A stretch of 64,000 nt of DNA, taken from contig CAVQWS010000027.1 of NCBI GenBank assembly GCA_963717725.1, positions 270,419-334,418 on the forward strand, given 5' to 3'. Below the pieces are notes generated by a model that ran no database searches, was not told the DNA's origin, and saw only the letters and a list, made by a program, of their open reading frames with translations. Of this stretch, positions 17,701-26,283 are shown piece by piece; positions within the stretch are counted from its first letter, which is position 1; each line of letters starts with the position of its first letter. The DNA is from AC-32 sp963717725. Its GTDB lineage: Bacteria > Actinomycetota > Thermoleophilia > Gaiellales > Gaiellaceae. Position numbers and translations under genes: made by a program.

Positions 17701-18155
17701 GCGTCGTCGGGCCGGTTCTCCTCGAGCGCCTTGCAGACACGGCCGGAGAGGCAGCCGGAAAGCGCGACGAGACCCTGCGAGTGCCGCTCGAGCAGCTCCC
17801 AGTCGACCCGGGGCTTGTAGTAGTAGCCCTCGAGGTAGCCGGCCGAGGCGAGCTTGATCAGGTTCGCGTAGCCCGTGTTGTCCTCGGCGAGCAGCGTCAG
17901 GTGCGCGTAGCCCTTCCGCTGCGCCCGGCGGTCCTCGGCGACGTAGAGCTCGCAGCCGATCAGCGGCTTGACGCCGACCTTGCCCGTCTCGCGCACGAGC
18001 TCGACCGCGCCCGCGAGCGAGCCGTGGTCGGTGAGAGCCACCGCCGGCATCTCGAGCTCGGCCGCGCGGGCTGCCAGCGCGGGGACGCGACACGCTCCGT
18101 CGAGGATCGAGTACTCGGAGTGGACGTGCAGATGAACGAAGCCGGCCTCAGCCAC
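14784..18155 (-). CDS. dnaE: DNA polymerase III alpha subunit
   Basis: Replicative polymerase catalytic subunit. The N-terminal PHP domain starts FVHLHVHSEYSILDGACRV with metal-binding histidines retained (TDHGSLAGAVELV, LPLVATGDVHYLRHED). The polymerase core includes GRGSAAGSLAAYCLEITDVD and the catalytic PDMDIDF motif (residue about 400), then QEQYLEIAKQIAGFTPAEAD, followed by a helix-hairpin-helix region (FGLNAVKNVGDSAARAIVAA) and an OB domain near residue 1000 (GEIVTVAGIVSAMKQLTTKK). Length 1,123 aa is typical of DnaE1. ATG at 18155. Intact PHP residues leave open an intrinsic proofreading or pyrophosphatase role. Confidence 0.98.
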   Translation of the reverse strand: MAEAGFVHLHVHSEYSILDGACRVPALAARAAELEMPAVALTDHGSLAGAVELVRETGKVGVKPLIGCELYVAEDRRAQRKGYAHLTLLAEDNTGYANLIKLASAGYLEGYYYKPRVDWELLERHSQGLVALSGCLSGRVCKALEENRPDDARADLDRLAQVFGRDSTYVEMQNAGLDIQQRINPSLAKLAGEAGLPLVATGDVHYLRHEDARAHEALLCIQSGDSLKNPNHWKFDTDQFFFKTPAEMALDFPGHDEAMRRTLEIAERCNVTLELGNILLPKFPLPDGKDAFEYLVELCEKGLQKRYDRATPELQERLRFELKTIKEMGFADYFLIVWDFIAFARRDGVSVGPGRGSAAGSLAAYCLEITDVDPIRYDLLFERFLNPGRKSMPDMDIDFAVAGRDRVINYVAEKYGRDRVAQIITFGTMMARAAVRDAGRVLEVPYGSVDKVAKMIPEGPKVYLDECLKPGSELKQAYDADPLVREIVDLAKPLEGLIRQDSIHAAGVVISDRPLTDIVPLQQKGNDQEVVTQFGMWDVEALGLLKMDFLGLRNLDVIDKAVELVGSVDISKLPLDDPATYAMLQRGDAIGVFQFESSGMREALRSVKPTEFEDLIALVALYRPGPMGYIPGYAKRKNGQEAVTFIDPRLEQITGVTHGICIYQEQYLEIAKQIAGFTPAEADDLRKAIGKKIHELMASLKEKFLEGCAQSGTTPSVANQLWKDMEQSQDYSFNKSHAACYALIAYRTAWLKAHHPKEYMAALISSVMNTKDRVPFYVNACREIEIEVLPPDVNGSECDFAVVEGKIRFGLNAVKNVGDSAARAIVAARADGGSFASLWDFTERVDPQVVNKRALESLVKCGALDSTGASRRGMLEALEHALSHGQRASDERLRGQSSLFAEVEEKLEHPPIGSEEYEKNELLRQEKEALGLYVSEHPLEAIRAQLRRKTDATLAELERRRDGEIVTVAGIVSAMKQLTTKKGDPMVFLRLDDVVGSAEVVVFNSVYAASRELLVPDAVLVVKARVDHKEGETKLIALEVTAFEATPERREVRLKLDARQARAGIIRELAAVVRDFPGEAPVVVDLETSEGPRTLQFGSDYRVKPEPDFFAEVKALLGEAAVA

Positions 18156-18179
18156 GGATGGTCGAGTGTAGTCCGGCGG

Positions 18180-19184
18180 TCAGACGCGTTCGAGCGCGGC
18201 GTCCTCTGCGTCGGCCACGGCCACGTGACAGGCCACGAGGCGCCCAGGGCCGATACGCCGGAGCGGTGGCGTCACAGCTTCGCAGTCCGCGATCGCGTAG
18301 GGGCAGCGGGCGCGGAATCGGCACCCCGGCTGAGGATCGATCACCTTCGGCGGCTCCCCCACGTCGGCCGCGTCGGAGACCCCGAGCTCGGCCCGCGGGT
18401 CGGGAACGGCGGAGAGGAGCAGCTGCGTGTACGGATGCTTCGGGCGCTGGATCACGTCCTCGATCGGCCCCTCCTCGACGAGGTGGCCGGCGTACAGCAC
18501 GAGCACCCGGTCGGCGACGTAGCGGGCGCTCGCGATGTCGTGCGTGACGTAAAGGAACGAGACGCCCTCTCGCTCGCGCAGCTCGCTCATCAGGTTGAGC
18601 ACGCCGATCCGAATCGAGACGTCCAGCATCGAGACCGGCTCGTCCGCGACGATCAGCTTGGGCTTGACGGCGAGCGCAGCCGCGAAGCCCACGCGCTGGC
18701 GCTGGCCGCCGCTGAGCTCGTGCGGGAACTTCCCCGCCACCCGCCCGGCCGGGACCAGGCCGACCTCGCCGAGCGCCCGGACGACCTCCTCGCCCCGCCG
18801 GCGCCGGGCGAGCTCGCGGCGGTGGAGGACGATCCCACGCTCGATCGGGTGCGTGACACGGTAGGCGGGGTTGATCGAGCTGTAGGGATCCTGAAAGACC
18901 ATCGCCACGTCGCTCGAGTACGCCAGCCGCTGCCGTCGCGTCCGGAGGCTGCTCACAGGCCGGCCCTCGAAGTAGATCTCGCCTGCGGTCGGCTTGTAGA
19001 CGCGTGCGAGCAGACGGGCGATCGTGCTCTTGCCGCTTCCGCTCTCGCCGACGAGGGCGACGATCTCGCCGCGGCCGATCTCGAAGCTCACGTCGTCCAC
19101 GGCGTGGAGGCGCTGGCGCGAGAGCAGCTTCCCGACCGAGAAGTGGCGCGTCAGGCCCTCGGTCCGCAGCAGCGGCTCGCTCAT
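18180..19184 (-). CDS. Oligopeptide/dipeptide-family ABC transporter ATP-binding protein (DppF-like)
   Basis: Second ATPase of the importer encoded through 23.8 kb. It has Walker A GESGSGKST (residue about 50), the Q-loop in MVFQDPYSSINPAY, signature ELSGGQRQRVGFAAALA and Walker B LIVADEPVSMLD. The C-terminal oligopeptide-transporter extension carries four Cys in PQPGCRFRARCPYAIADCEA, which in relatives can hold an Fe-S cluster or metal. 334 aa. ATG overlaps the upstream stop as ATGA. Substrate specificity is not set by this subunit; the neighbouring kinase and glycosidase point to a sugar. Confidence 0.95.
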   Translation of the reverse strand: MSEPLLRTEGLTRHFSVGKLLSRQRLHAVDDVSFEIGRGEIVALVGESGSGKSTIARLLARVYKPTAGEIYFEGRPVSSLRTRRQRLAYSSDVAMVFQDPYSSINPAYRVTHPIERGIVLHRRELARRRRGEEVVRALGEVGLVPAGRVAGKFPHELSGGQRQRVGFAAALAVKPKLIVADEPVSMLDVSIRIGVLNLMSELREREGVSFLYVTHDIASARYVADRVLVLYAGHLVEEGPIEDVIQRPKHPYTQLLLSAVPDPRAELGVSDAADVGEPPKVIDPQPGCRFRARCPYAIADCEAVTPPLRRIGPGRLVACHVAVADAEDAALERV

Positions 19185-21172
19185 GCGACACCTTCCTTCC
19201 GCGCCTCGACCGGCTCGGCCGCGTGCTCGTGCAGGAAGCAGCGCACCAGCTCGCCATCGACCTCGAGCAAGCGCGGCTGCCGGCCGTGGCAGGGCGCAAA
19301 CGCATGCGGGCAACGAGGAGCGAAGCGGCAGCCGGCCGGCGGGTGGAGCAGGTCCGGCGGCGAGCCCGGGATCCCAAGCAGGTGCTCCTTCGCGCCGTGG
19401 ATCGACGGGTACGCCTCCAGGAGGCCCTGCGTGTAGGGATGGAGCGGCTTGCCGAACAGCTGCCGGGTCCGCCCCAGCTCGGCCACCTGGGCCGCGTACA
19501 TCACGAGCAGCCGGTCGGAGAAGTGGCGTACGAGCGACATGTCGTGCGTAACGAAGATGACCGCGAAACCGAGCTGCTCCTGCAGCTCCTTGATCTGCAC
19601 CATCAGCGAGCGCTGGCCGACGACGTCGAGCGCCGACGTCGGCTCGTCCATGATGATCAGCTCCGGCGTGAAGAGCAGCGCCATCGCGATCATCGCCCGC
19701 TGCCGCATGCCGCCCGAGAGCTGGTGCGGGTAGCTCAGGAGGTGCACCGGGTCGATCGAGACCAGGCGCAGAACCTCCTTCGAGCGGCCCTCGATCTGCC
19801 GCTTCGACATCATCGAGTGCGCCTCACACGCATCGCGCATCTGGGCGGCGATCGTCAGCACCGGGTTGAGCGCGTTCATCGCGCTCTGCATCACGACCGA
19901 GTAGTCGCGCCAGCGGATGTGCCGCAGCTGCTTGTCCGAGAGCGTGACCATGTCCTGGCCCTTGAAGAGGACCTGGCCGTTCGTGATCTCGCCGGCAAGC
20001 GGCGCGCCCAGCAGCCGGGCGATCGCGTAGACGAGCGTCGACTTGCCGCAGGCCGACTCGCCGACGACGCCGAGGAACTCGCCTTTGGCAAGCTCGAAGC
20101 TCACGTCGTCGACCGCGACCACGGGCCCGTGCTCCGAAGCGTACGCGACCGAGAGGTTCCGCACTTCGAGGATGTTCTTCGGGTCCTGCGGCCGCGCGGG
20201 CACGACCTCCGCGCCTTCCGCGTCGACGCCCTGCCGCTCGAGCTTGCGCAGCCGCAGCGCGGGGCTCGAGACCTCGTCGAACGCGTAGTTGAGCAGCGCG
20301 AACGCCGCGCCGAGCAGGGCGATGCAGACGCCGGGCATGATCGCCCAGTAGGGCATCCCGGCACCGAGCGCCTCGTTGTTCTCGGCCCAGTAGAGCATGG
20401 TCCCCCAGCTCTGGCTGTTCGGGTCGCCGAGGCCGATGAACTGCAAGCCTGCCGCGAAGAGGACGGCATAGAGCGCGGCGCCGAGGAAGCTCGCCAGGAT
20501 CAGCGAGGTCATCGTCGGCAGGATCTCGTGGACGATCACGTAGGACTTGCGCTCGCCGCGGACGCGCGCCGCCTCCAGGAAGTCGCGCCTGCGCAAGGAG
20601 AGCGTCTGCGAGCGCAGCTGCCGCGCGCCGTACGACCAGCCGAGCACGCCGAGCACCACCACCAGCGTGAAGAGGCCGGAGTTCCGCTCGTAGGCGGCGA
20701 TCACGATGATCAGCGGGAAGATCGGGATCACGAGGATCACGTCGGTGATCAGCGAGAGGATCCCGTCGGTCGTGCCGCCGAGGTAGCCCGCCGAGACGCC
20801 GACGAGCACGGCGATCAGCGTCGCGAGCCCGCCGACGGCGAAGGCGATCAGGATCGACTGGCGCGTCCCGAAGACGAGCTGCGAGAAGACGTCCTCGCCG
20901 TATGAAGTCGTGCCGAACAGGTGGTGAAGCGAAGGCCCGAGCCCCGGCGGGTAGACCTTCGCCCGCGGGTCGTCGGGCGCGATTTGCCCCGGGATCGCGG
21001 CCAGCACGAGGAAGAACAGCAGCAGCGCGAGGCCGACCAGCGCCTTGCGGTTGTGCGCGACCGCGCGCCAGAGGTCGGCGCCGACGCTCCGCCGGGTCGC
21101 CTCCTCCGGCGGCCCGGAGCCGACGGTCGCGCCGGCCGGCTCGACCGAGTCCGCGACCGACGGGAGCGTCAC
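19181..21172 (-). CDS. Fused ABC permease-ATPase (DppC-DppD fusion)
   Basis: One 663-residue polypeptide carries both a DppC-type permease (residues 1-315) and a DppD-type ATPase (residues about 335-663). The permease half has six hydrophobic segments, the N-terminal DPRAKVYPPGLGPSLHHLFG loop and the EAA-like loop EAARVRGERKSYVIVHEILP. The ATPase half has Walker A GESACGKST, signature QLSGGMRQRAMIAMALLFTP, Walker B LIIMDEPTSALD, and the C-terminal CRFAPRCPHAFAPC cysteines. No stop or start signal lies between the halves. ATGA junctions join it to both neighbours. Normally these are separate genes, so the fusion fixes one copy of each per transporter. Confidence 0.95.
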   Translation of the reverse strand: MTLPSVADSVEPAGATVGSGPPEEATRRSVGADLWRAVAHNRKALVGLALLLFFLVLAAIPGQIAPDDPRAKVYPPGLGPSLHHLFGTTSYGEDVFSQLVFGTRQSILIAFAVGGLATLIAVLVGVSAGYLGGTTDGILSLITDVILVIPIFPLIIVIAAYERNSGLFTLVVVLGVLGWSYGARQLRSQTLSLRRRDFLEAARVRGERKSYVIVHEILPTMTSLILASFLGAALYAVLFAAGLQFIGLGDPNSQSWGTMLYWAENNEALGAGMPYWAIMPGVCIALLGAAFALLNYAFDEVSSPALRLRKLERQGVDAEGAEVVPARPQDPKNILEVRNLSVAYASEHGPVVAVDDVSFELAKGEFLGVVGESACGKSTLVYAIARLLGAPLAGEITNGQVLFKGQDMVTLSDKQLRHIRWRDYSVVMQSAMNALNPVLTIAAQMRDACEAHSMMSKRQIEGRSKEVLRLVSIDPVHLLSYPHQLSGGMRQRAMIAMALLFTPELIIMDEPTSALDVVGQRSLMVQIKELQEQLGFAVIFVTHDMSLVRHFSDRLLVMYAAQVAELGRTRQLFGKPLHPYTQGLLEAYPSIHGAKEHLLGIPGSPPDLLHPPAGCRFAPRCPHAFAPCHGRQPRLLEVDGELVRCFLHEHAAEPVEARKEGVA

Positions 21173-22161
21173 CCGCGCTCCCGCGTGCGCGGGTCCAGGA
21201 TCGCCGTCGCCACGTCGGCGGCGAGGATCGCCAGCAGCACCGTTACGGTGATCATCAGGAACAGCGCCTGCATGAGGGCGTAGTCCTGGTTCTCGACCGA
21301 CTGCAGGAACATCCAGCCGACGCCCGGGTAGTTGAAGACGAACTCAACGAGGATCGCGCCGCCGACCACGAAGCCGAGCGACATGGCGAAGCCGACCAGG
21401 TTCGGCAGGATCGCGTTCCGCCCGGCGTAGGTCCACATGATCCGCCACGGCTTGAGGCCCTTGGCCCGGGCCATCCGCACGTAGTCCTCGGTCAGGACCG
21501 TGATCATGTTGTTGCGCATCGTCAGGATCCAGCCGCCGATTGCGGTGACGATGATCGTCAGCGCCGGCAGGATCGAGTGGTTGACGGCGTCGGTCACGAA
21601 CGTCCAGTTCCAGCCGACGGTGGTCGTCACTTCGTAGCCGCCGCTCTCCGGGAACCACCCGAGCTTGATCGAGAAGAGCCAGATCGCGAGCAGCGCGAGC
21701 CAGAAGTACGGGAACGCGGACGTGATCACGAACAGGGGCGGCAGCGCGCCGTCGAGCGCGCCTCCGCGCCGCCACCCGGAGACGAGCCCGATCACGGTCC
21801 CGAGAATGAAGGCGAACACCGTCGTCACGCCGACGAGCGCCAGCGTCCACGGCAGCGCCTGCAGCACCTGGTGCGTGACCGTGTCGGGGAAGAACGTCAG
21901 CGAGATGCCGAAGTCCCCCCGCACGATGTTCCCGAGGTAGGTGAAGTAGGCGCTGACGAGGCTTTGGTGCGCGTTCACGCCGAAGGCGACCTCGAGCGCG
22001 TGCAGCGCCTGTGGGTTTACGTGGCCCTTGTAGCGGCCCATCATCGCGATGGCCGCGTTGCCGGGCATGAGGCGCGGAATCAGGAAGTTCAGCGTGACCG
22101 CGGCCCAAAGGGTCACGACGAAAAACCCCAGCCTGCGGAGAATGAACCTCATGTTCCGCAC
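21169..22161 (-). CDS. ABC transporter permease (DppB-like)
   Basis: 330-residue inner-membrane subunit with an N-terminal helix, the PRLMPGNAAIAMMGRYKG loop, five further helices and the conserved DYVRMARAKGLKPWRIMWTY coupling loop that contacts the ATPase. The C-terminus (VEFVFNYPGVGWMFLQSVEN) is typical of the DppB/OppB family. Start could be the ATG at 22161 or 22152. Ends overlapping the fused permease-ATPase gene by 4 bp; it follows the solute-binding gene by 15 bp. Confidence 0.95.
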   Translation of the reverse strand: MRNMRFILRRLGFFVVTLWAAVTLNFLIPRLMPGNAAIAMMGRYKGHVNPQALHALEVAFGVNAHQSLVSAYFTYLGNIVRGDFGISLTFFPDTVTHQVLQALPWTLALVGVTTVFAFILGTVIGLVSGWRRGGALDGALPPLFVITSAFPYFWLALLAIWLFSIKLGWFPESGGYEVTTTVGWNWTFVTDAVNHSILPALTIIVTAIGGWILTMRNNMITVLTEDYVRMARAKGLKPWRIMWTYAGRNAILPNLVGFAMSLGFVVGGAILVEFVFNYPGVGWMFLQSVENQDYALMQALFLMITVTVLLAILAADVATAILDPRTRERG

Positions 22162-22176
22162 CTCATACCAACCTCG

Positions 22177-23820
22177 CTAGCTCTGCTTCGGCTTGAGGTG
22201 GAGGAGCATCACGCCCCAGTCCGGGTTCTCGTACGCGGCCGGCCGCGCGAACGGGTCTCCCTTCAGCACCCAGCCTGCCAGGTCCTTGGTGTTGTACTGG
22301 TACCAGTCGACGCCTTCGGTCACCGGGATCACGGGGATCTCGTTCACCATCACGGCCTCGAGCTGCTTGACGATTTGGTGCTGCTTCGCCGAGTCGGTGG
22401 TCGCCGCGTACTGCTCGATCAGGGCGTCCACCTGCGGGTTCTCGTACCGCTCCCAGTTCGAGGCGGCGGGCTGGCCGATCGGCGCCGAGTTCTTCGAATA
22501 GAGCAGCTGGCGCAGCTCGTAGTACGGCGCCGGCCCGCCCGACTCGTTCCCGTCGTAGGCGAGCTGGTACTTGCCGTTGTAGACGTTGTTGTCGTAGGTC
22601 GTGCTGGAGAGGTTCTCAGGCGTGATCTTGATCCCGACCGCCTTCAGCTCGTCCTGGATCACCTGCACTGACGCGACCCAATCGGAGTAGCCGCCGATGT
22701 TCAGAATCCGGAACGAGAGCGGCTTGCCGTCGGGCGACTGGTAGACCCCGTTGACCTTCTTGAAGCCGGCCTGCTGCAGGATCGACTCGGCCTTCGCGGG
22801 GTCGTAGTTGACCTGCTTGGCGAGACCCTGATCGAGCCAGTCGCTGAACGTCGGCGTCACGATCCCGGTCTGGTTCGAGGGCGGCTCGTAGCCGTACTCG
22901 CCGATCTCCGAGACCTTCGAGCGATCGATTGCGTAGGCCATCGCCTTGCGCACGGCGACGTTCGACAGCACCGGGTCCTTCAGGTTGATGAAGATCGAGA
23001 CGTTGACGAGCGGCGGGAACCAGTAATGGTTGTCCGGGCTCTTCTTCAGGTAGTACGAGTTGATGTTCGGGATGAACTGGCTGCCCCACTGGGCCTTGCC
23101 GCTCGCGAGCTGCTGGTTGGCCGGATCGTTCGAGGTGAAGGCCGGGTAGTAGACGGTCTCGATCGTCGGCTTGCCCGCCTGCCAGTAGCTCGGGTTCTTC
23201 TGGTACTTGATTACCTGCGGCGAGCACGAGCTCATGGTGAAGGGCCCCGAGCCGACGGGGTGGTCGTCCTTGTAGGTGACCGGGTCCTTGATCTTCGACC
23301 AGATGTGCTGCGGCACGATCGGGGTCTGCGCGCCGATGTAATAGAAGTACGGCACCGCCGGGCCCTTGAAGTTGAAGATGACCTTGTCGCCGTTCTGCGT
23401 GACGCTCTTCAGCACCGACCAGGCGGCGTTCAGGTCGAGGGCCGCGTGGCTCTTCAGCAGGTTGAACGTGAACAGCACGTCCGCCGCCGTGAGCGGCTTG
23501 CCGTCCGTCCACTTCAGGTTCGGCCGCATCGTGAACGTGAGCGTCTGGTTGTTGTTGCTCCACGCGTAGGACGAAGCCAGCCAGTTGGTGGTCGCCCCGC
23601 TCTTGAGCCCGTTCACGAAGGTGAGCTCCTCGTAGACCGTCCCGAACGAGAGGAAGTTCACGTTCGCGTTGAAGGGGTTGAACCCGCAGGTCCAGGTGGT
23701 CCCCTGCTCGTTCGAGATGGTGACGGAGGTGCTACCGCCCTTCGAGCTCGACTTCTTGTTGCTGCCGCACGCGGTCGCCGCGAGGCCGACCACCAGCGCC
23801 AGGACGAGCAGGCGTTTCAT
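22177..23820 (-). CDS. ABC transporter solute-binding lipoprotein, family 5
   Basis: Extracytoplasmic receptor of the importer. Signal peptide and lipobox (LVVGLAATAC, acylated Cys near residue 18) mark it as a lipoprotein. The mature 530 residues have family-5 landmarks: LTFTMRPNLKWTDGKPLTAA near residue 100 and NVAVRKAMAYAIDRSKV in the middle. Family 5 binds peptides, nickel or oligosaccharides. The downstream permeases and the upstream GH4 hydrolase and kinase favour an oligosaccharide such as a beta-glucoside, which is inference. ATG overlaps the kinase stop as ATGA. Confidence 0.95.
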   Translation of the reverse strand: MKRLLVLALVVGLAATACGSNKKSSSKGGSTSVTISNEQGTTWTCGFNPFNANVNFLSFGTVYEELTFVNGLKSGATTNWLASSYAWSNNNQTLTFTMRPNLKWTDGKPLTAADVLFTFNLLKSHAALDLNAAWSVLKSVTQNGDKVIFNFKGPAVPYFYYIGAQTPIVPQHIWSKIKDPVTYKDDHPVGSGPFTMSSCSPQVIKYQKNPSYWQAGKPTIETVYYPAFTSNDPANQQLASGKAQWGSQFIPNINSYYLKKSPDNHYWFPPLVNVSIFINLKDPVLSNVAVRKAMAYAIDRSKVSEIGEYGYEPPSNQTGIVTPTFSDWLDQGLAKQVNYDPAKAESILQQAGFKKVNGVYQSPDGKPLSFRILNIGGYSDWVASVQVIQDELKAVGIKITPENLSSTTYDNNVYNGKYQLAYDGNESGGPAPYYELRQLLYSKNSAPIGQPAASNWERYENPQVDALIEQYAATTDSAKQHQIVKQLEAVMVNEIPVIPVTEGVDWYQYNTKDLAGWVLKGDPFARPAAYENPDWGVMLLHLKPKQS

Positions 23821-24863
23821 CTTCGACTCCTTCCAGGTCGCGCGCGACCGTCGGGGGATTGCGGGGTTTCAACGTTCGTGAAGACACGGCCGAGCTCGCG
23901 CCGCAGGCGCTCCTTCGCGCCTGCGGCGGCGGCGAGCTCGTCGAGGCCAAGGAGTGCTGCGCCGACGATCGGCGGCGAGCTCGTCACGTGGACGCTCGCA
24001 GCGGGCGCGACCCGGGCCAGACCGGCCTTCACCGCTCCGATCAGCCGTGGGTCGCCCGACTGCATGAGGCCGCCGCCGAGAGCGACAGGGATCGGCTCGT
24101 CCGTCAGCTCGAGGCGTTCGAGCGTGACGCGGATCATGGTCACGACCTCCTCGGCGAGACGGTCGACGATCGCCCGGGCCGTGGCGTCGTGCTCGGCCTC
24201 GGCGAAGACGACCGGCGCCAGCTCAACCACGCGGCGCTCGGCGATGCGGCCTGCGTGGACCGCCTCGGCGAGCTGCATCGGCGTCTCGAGCCCGAAATGC
24301 TCAGGAACCGCGCGCTCGAGGGTCGTCTTCTCGCTGCGCCCGTCCTCGCTCCGCGCCGCTGCGAGCGTCGCGGCAAGGCCGACGTCGTAGCCGCCGCCCC
24401 AATCTCCCGTCGTCCAGCCGAGCGCCGGGAAGCGAGCGTGGCGCCCGTCGGGCGTGACGCCGACGCAGTTGATCCCGGCGCCGCAGACGACCGCGACGCC
24501 CCAGCCGTCCTTCGTGCCGGCGCGCAGCACGGCGAGGGTGTCGTTGCCGACCGTGACGTTCACTGCGAAGCCGCGCGCCCCCGCCGCCTCCTGCATCTGC
24601 TCGACCTCTGACGGGAAATCGACGCCGGCGAGCAGCAGGTGCCCGACGTCGGCGGCCGGGCCGGCGCCGTTCTCGATGCCCGCCTCGGAGAGCGCCCGTG
24701 CAAGCAGGTCGTCGATCACCTCCAGCGCCCCATCGAGGCCGAGGTGGTGCGGCGAGCTCAACCCGCCGCGGACGAGCGAGAGCACTTCGCCGTCGCCGCG
24801 CACCAGCGCAAGGTCGGTCTTCGAGTTGCCTCCGTCGATCGCCAAGACGAGCGGGGCGCTCAC
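23817..24863 (-). CDS. BadF/BadG/BcrA/BcrD-type ATPase, probable N-acetylglucosamine or sugar kinase
   Basis: ASKHA-fold kinase of 348 residues. The phosphate-1 motif AIDGGNSKTDLALVRG is at residues 8-23, the phosphate-2 motif GWGVAVVCGAGINCVG near 125, and an adenosine-type motif PVALGGGLMQSGD near 275. These are shared with GlcNAc kinase. It probably phosphorylates the monosaccharide released by the adjacent GH4 enzyme or imported directly. GTG start overlaps the GH4 stop as GTGA. An alternative role, such as an activator of a dehydratase, is unlikely in this context. Confidence 0.88.
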   Translation of the reverse strand: MSAPLVLAIDGGNSKTDLALVRGDGEVLSLVRGGLSSPHHLGLDGALEVIDDLLARALSEAGIENGAGPAADVGHLLLAGVDFPSEVEQMQEAAGARGFAVNVTVGNDTLAVLRAGTKDGWGVAVVCGAGINCVGVTPDGRHARFPALGWTTGDWGGGYDVGLAATLAAARSEDGRSEKTTLERAVPEHFGLETPMQLAEAVHAGRIAERRVVELAPVVFAEAEHDATARAIVDRLAEEVVTMIRVTLERLELTDEPIPVALGGGLMQSGDPRLIGAVKAGLARVAPAASVHVTSSPPIVGAALLGLDELAAAAGAKERLRRELGRVFTNVETPQSPDGRARPGRSRR

Positions 24864-26137
24864 GCGACCGCCTCCGGGGCGTCGAACTGCGGGAGGTGCT
24901 CGCGGTCGGCGGCGAGCAGTTGCTCGGTCAGCTCTTCGACCGGCGCCACCTGCCCGACGAGCGGGTGCGCGAGCAGCGCCTTGTAGACGAGCTCGCGGTC
25001 GCCGGCAATCGCGGCCGCCGCGGCGAGCCGCTCGTAGGCGGCGACGTGCTGGGCGAGCCCGAGGTACTCGGGTGCGAGCGGCGGCTGCTCGAGCGGCTCC
25101 GGGCCTCGCGCGGTGATCCGGGCCGGCACCTCGACGGCGTCGTCGTCGGCGAGGCCGGCAATCGTGCCGTTGTTGCGGACGTCGACGACCTGGACGTCGC
25201 CCGCGCCGCTCGCGAGGGAGGCGACGAGCTGCGTGGCGGCCTCGCTGTAGAAGGCACCACCGCGCCGCTCGAGTAGCTTCGGCTTCGTCGTCAGCGTCGG
25301 ATCGCGGTACAGCTCGAGCAGCTCGCGCTCGATCTCGGCCACCTCGGCGGCGCGAGGCTTGCCGACGAGCTGGGAGGCCAGCTCCTCGTCGTGGAAGTAG
25401 AAGTAGCGGAGGTAGTACGACGGGATCACGCCGAGCCGCTCGAGCAGCGCGCGAGGCAAGTCGACGCTCGCGGCGAGCTCGTCGCCCCGGTCGGCGAGCA
25501 GGTCGGGCAGGACATCCTCGCCGTCGAGCAAGAGCGCCCGCACCCAGGTCAGGTGGTTGAGACCGACCTGGTCGACCAGGACGCGCTCGGGCTCGACGCC
25601 GAGCAGCGTCGCGGCGGAGCGCTGGATCCCGATCGCGACGTTGCAGAGACCGACCGCGCGGTGACCCGCGTCGAGCAGGCTGCGCGTCACGATCCCGACC
25701 GGGTTCGTGAAGTCGACGATCCAGGCGTCGTCGGCGGCGAGCTCGCGCACGCGGGCTGCGATCTCGAGCACGACCGGAACCGTGCGCAGCGCCTTCGCCA
25801 ACCCGCCGGCGCCCGTCGTCTCCTGGCCGATGCAGCCGCAGGCGAGCGGGATCGTCTCGTCGGAAAGCCGGGCCTGCTGGCCGCCGACGCGAAGCTGGAT
25901 CAGCACGAACGACGCGCCGTCGAGCGCCCGCTCGAGGTCGTCCGTGATTGCGAGCTTTCCTTCGTAGCCGGCCGCGTCCAGCATGCGCGTGGCGAGACCG
26001 CCGACGACCTCGCGGCGCTTGGGATCGATGTCGTGCAGGACGACCTCGGTCAGCTCGAGCCGCTCGCGCTCGCGCGCCAACCCCGCCACCAGCTCCGGGG
26101 TGTAGGTCGAGCCGCCGCCGACGACGGCGAGCTTCAC
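24860..26137 (-). CDS. Glycoside hydrolase family 4 enzyme, probable 6-phospho-beta-glucosidase
   Basis: NAD- and Mn-dependent hydrolase that works by oxidation and elimination. MKLAVVGGGSTYTPELVAGL is the NAD-binding start. The DFTNPVGIVT, LCNVAIGIQ and VGLNHLTWV blocks carry the metal-binding Cys and His of family 4, and RRGGAFYSEAATQLVASL is conserved near residue 300. Length 425 aa fits. First gene of a six-gene operon with kinase and importer, divergent from the ROK repressor. No PTS genes are nearby, so the natural substrate may be unphosphorylated or phosphorylated by the adjacent kinase. Confidence 0.93.
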   Translation of the reverse strand: MKLAVVGGGSTYTPELVAGLARERERLELTEVVLHDIDPKRREVVGGLATRMLDAAGYEGKLAITDDLERALDGASFVLIQLRVGGQQARLSDETIPLACGCIGQETTGAGGLAKALRTVPVVLEIAARVRELAADDAWIVDFTNPVGIVTRSLLDAGHRAVGLCNVAIGIQRSAATLLGVEPERVLVDQVGLNHLTWVRALLLDGEDVLPDLLADRGDELAASVDLPRALLERLGVIPSYYLRYFYFHDEELASQLVGKPRAAEVAEIERELLELYRDPTLTTKPKLLERRGGAFYSEAATQLVASLASGAGDVQVVDVRNNGTIAGLADDDAVEVPARITARGPEPLEQPPLAPEYLGLAQHVAAYERLAAAAAIAGDRELVYKALLAHPLVGQVAPVEELTEQLLAADREHLPQFDAPEAVA

Positions 26138-26235
26138 CGCTGGACTCCGACCATCTGCAGCGCAGCAACCTCCTGGAGCTGGCGAATCGTGTTAGGAACC
26201 CAGACGAGGTGACCTTCTCACTCCCGCACGACGGA

Positions 26236-26280
26236 GTCAAGGCGTAGGAATCCTGCCCATCTTGGGTTAATGTCCTTGAC
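26236..26280. promoter_or_regulatory. Candidate ROK operator: inverted repeat between GH4 operon and repressor
   Basis: GTCAAGG at 26236-26242 is repeated inverted as CCTTGAC at 26274-26280, 38 bp apart centre to centre. It lies in the 146-bp divergent gap and ends 3 bp before the repressor ATG. A TTAATG hexamer at 26268-26273 could be the -10 of a nearly leaderless ROK transcript. ROK regulators bind such palindromes; the exact site is unproven. Confidence 0.4.
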
Positions 26281-26283
26281 CAG

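Noticed and set aside
14401..18093. Very long open frame antisense to dnaE
   Set aside because: Codon pattern is that of shadow frames in G+C-rich DNA; composition is Arg/Ala/Gly/Pro only, and dnaE on the minus strand is complete.
22177..23820. Peptide substrate for the family-5 receptor
   Set aside because: Gene family alone allows it, but kinase, GH4 enzyme and ROK repressor in the same unit favour a sugar; not proven.
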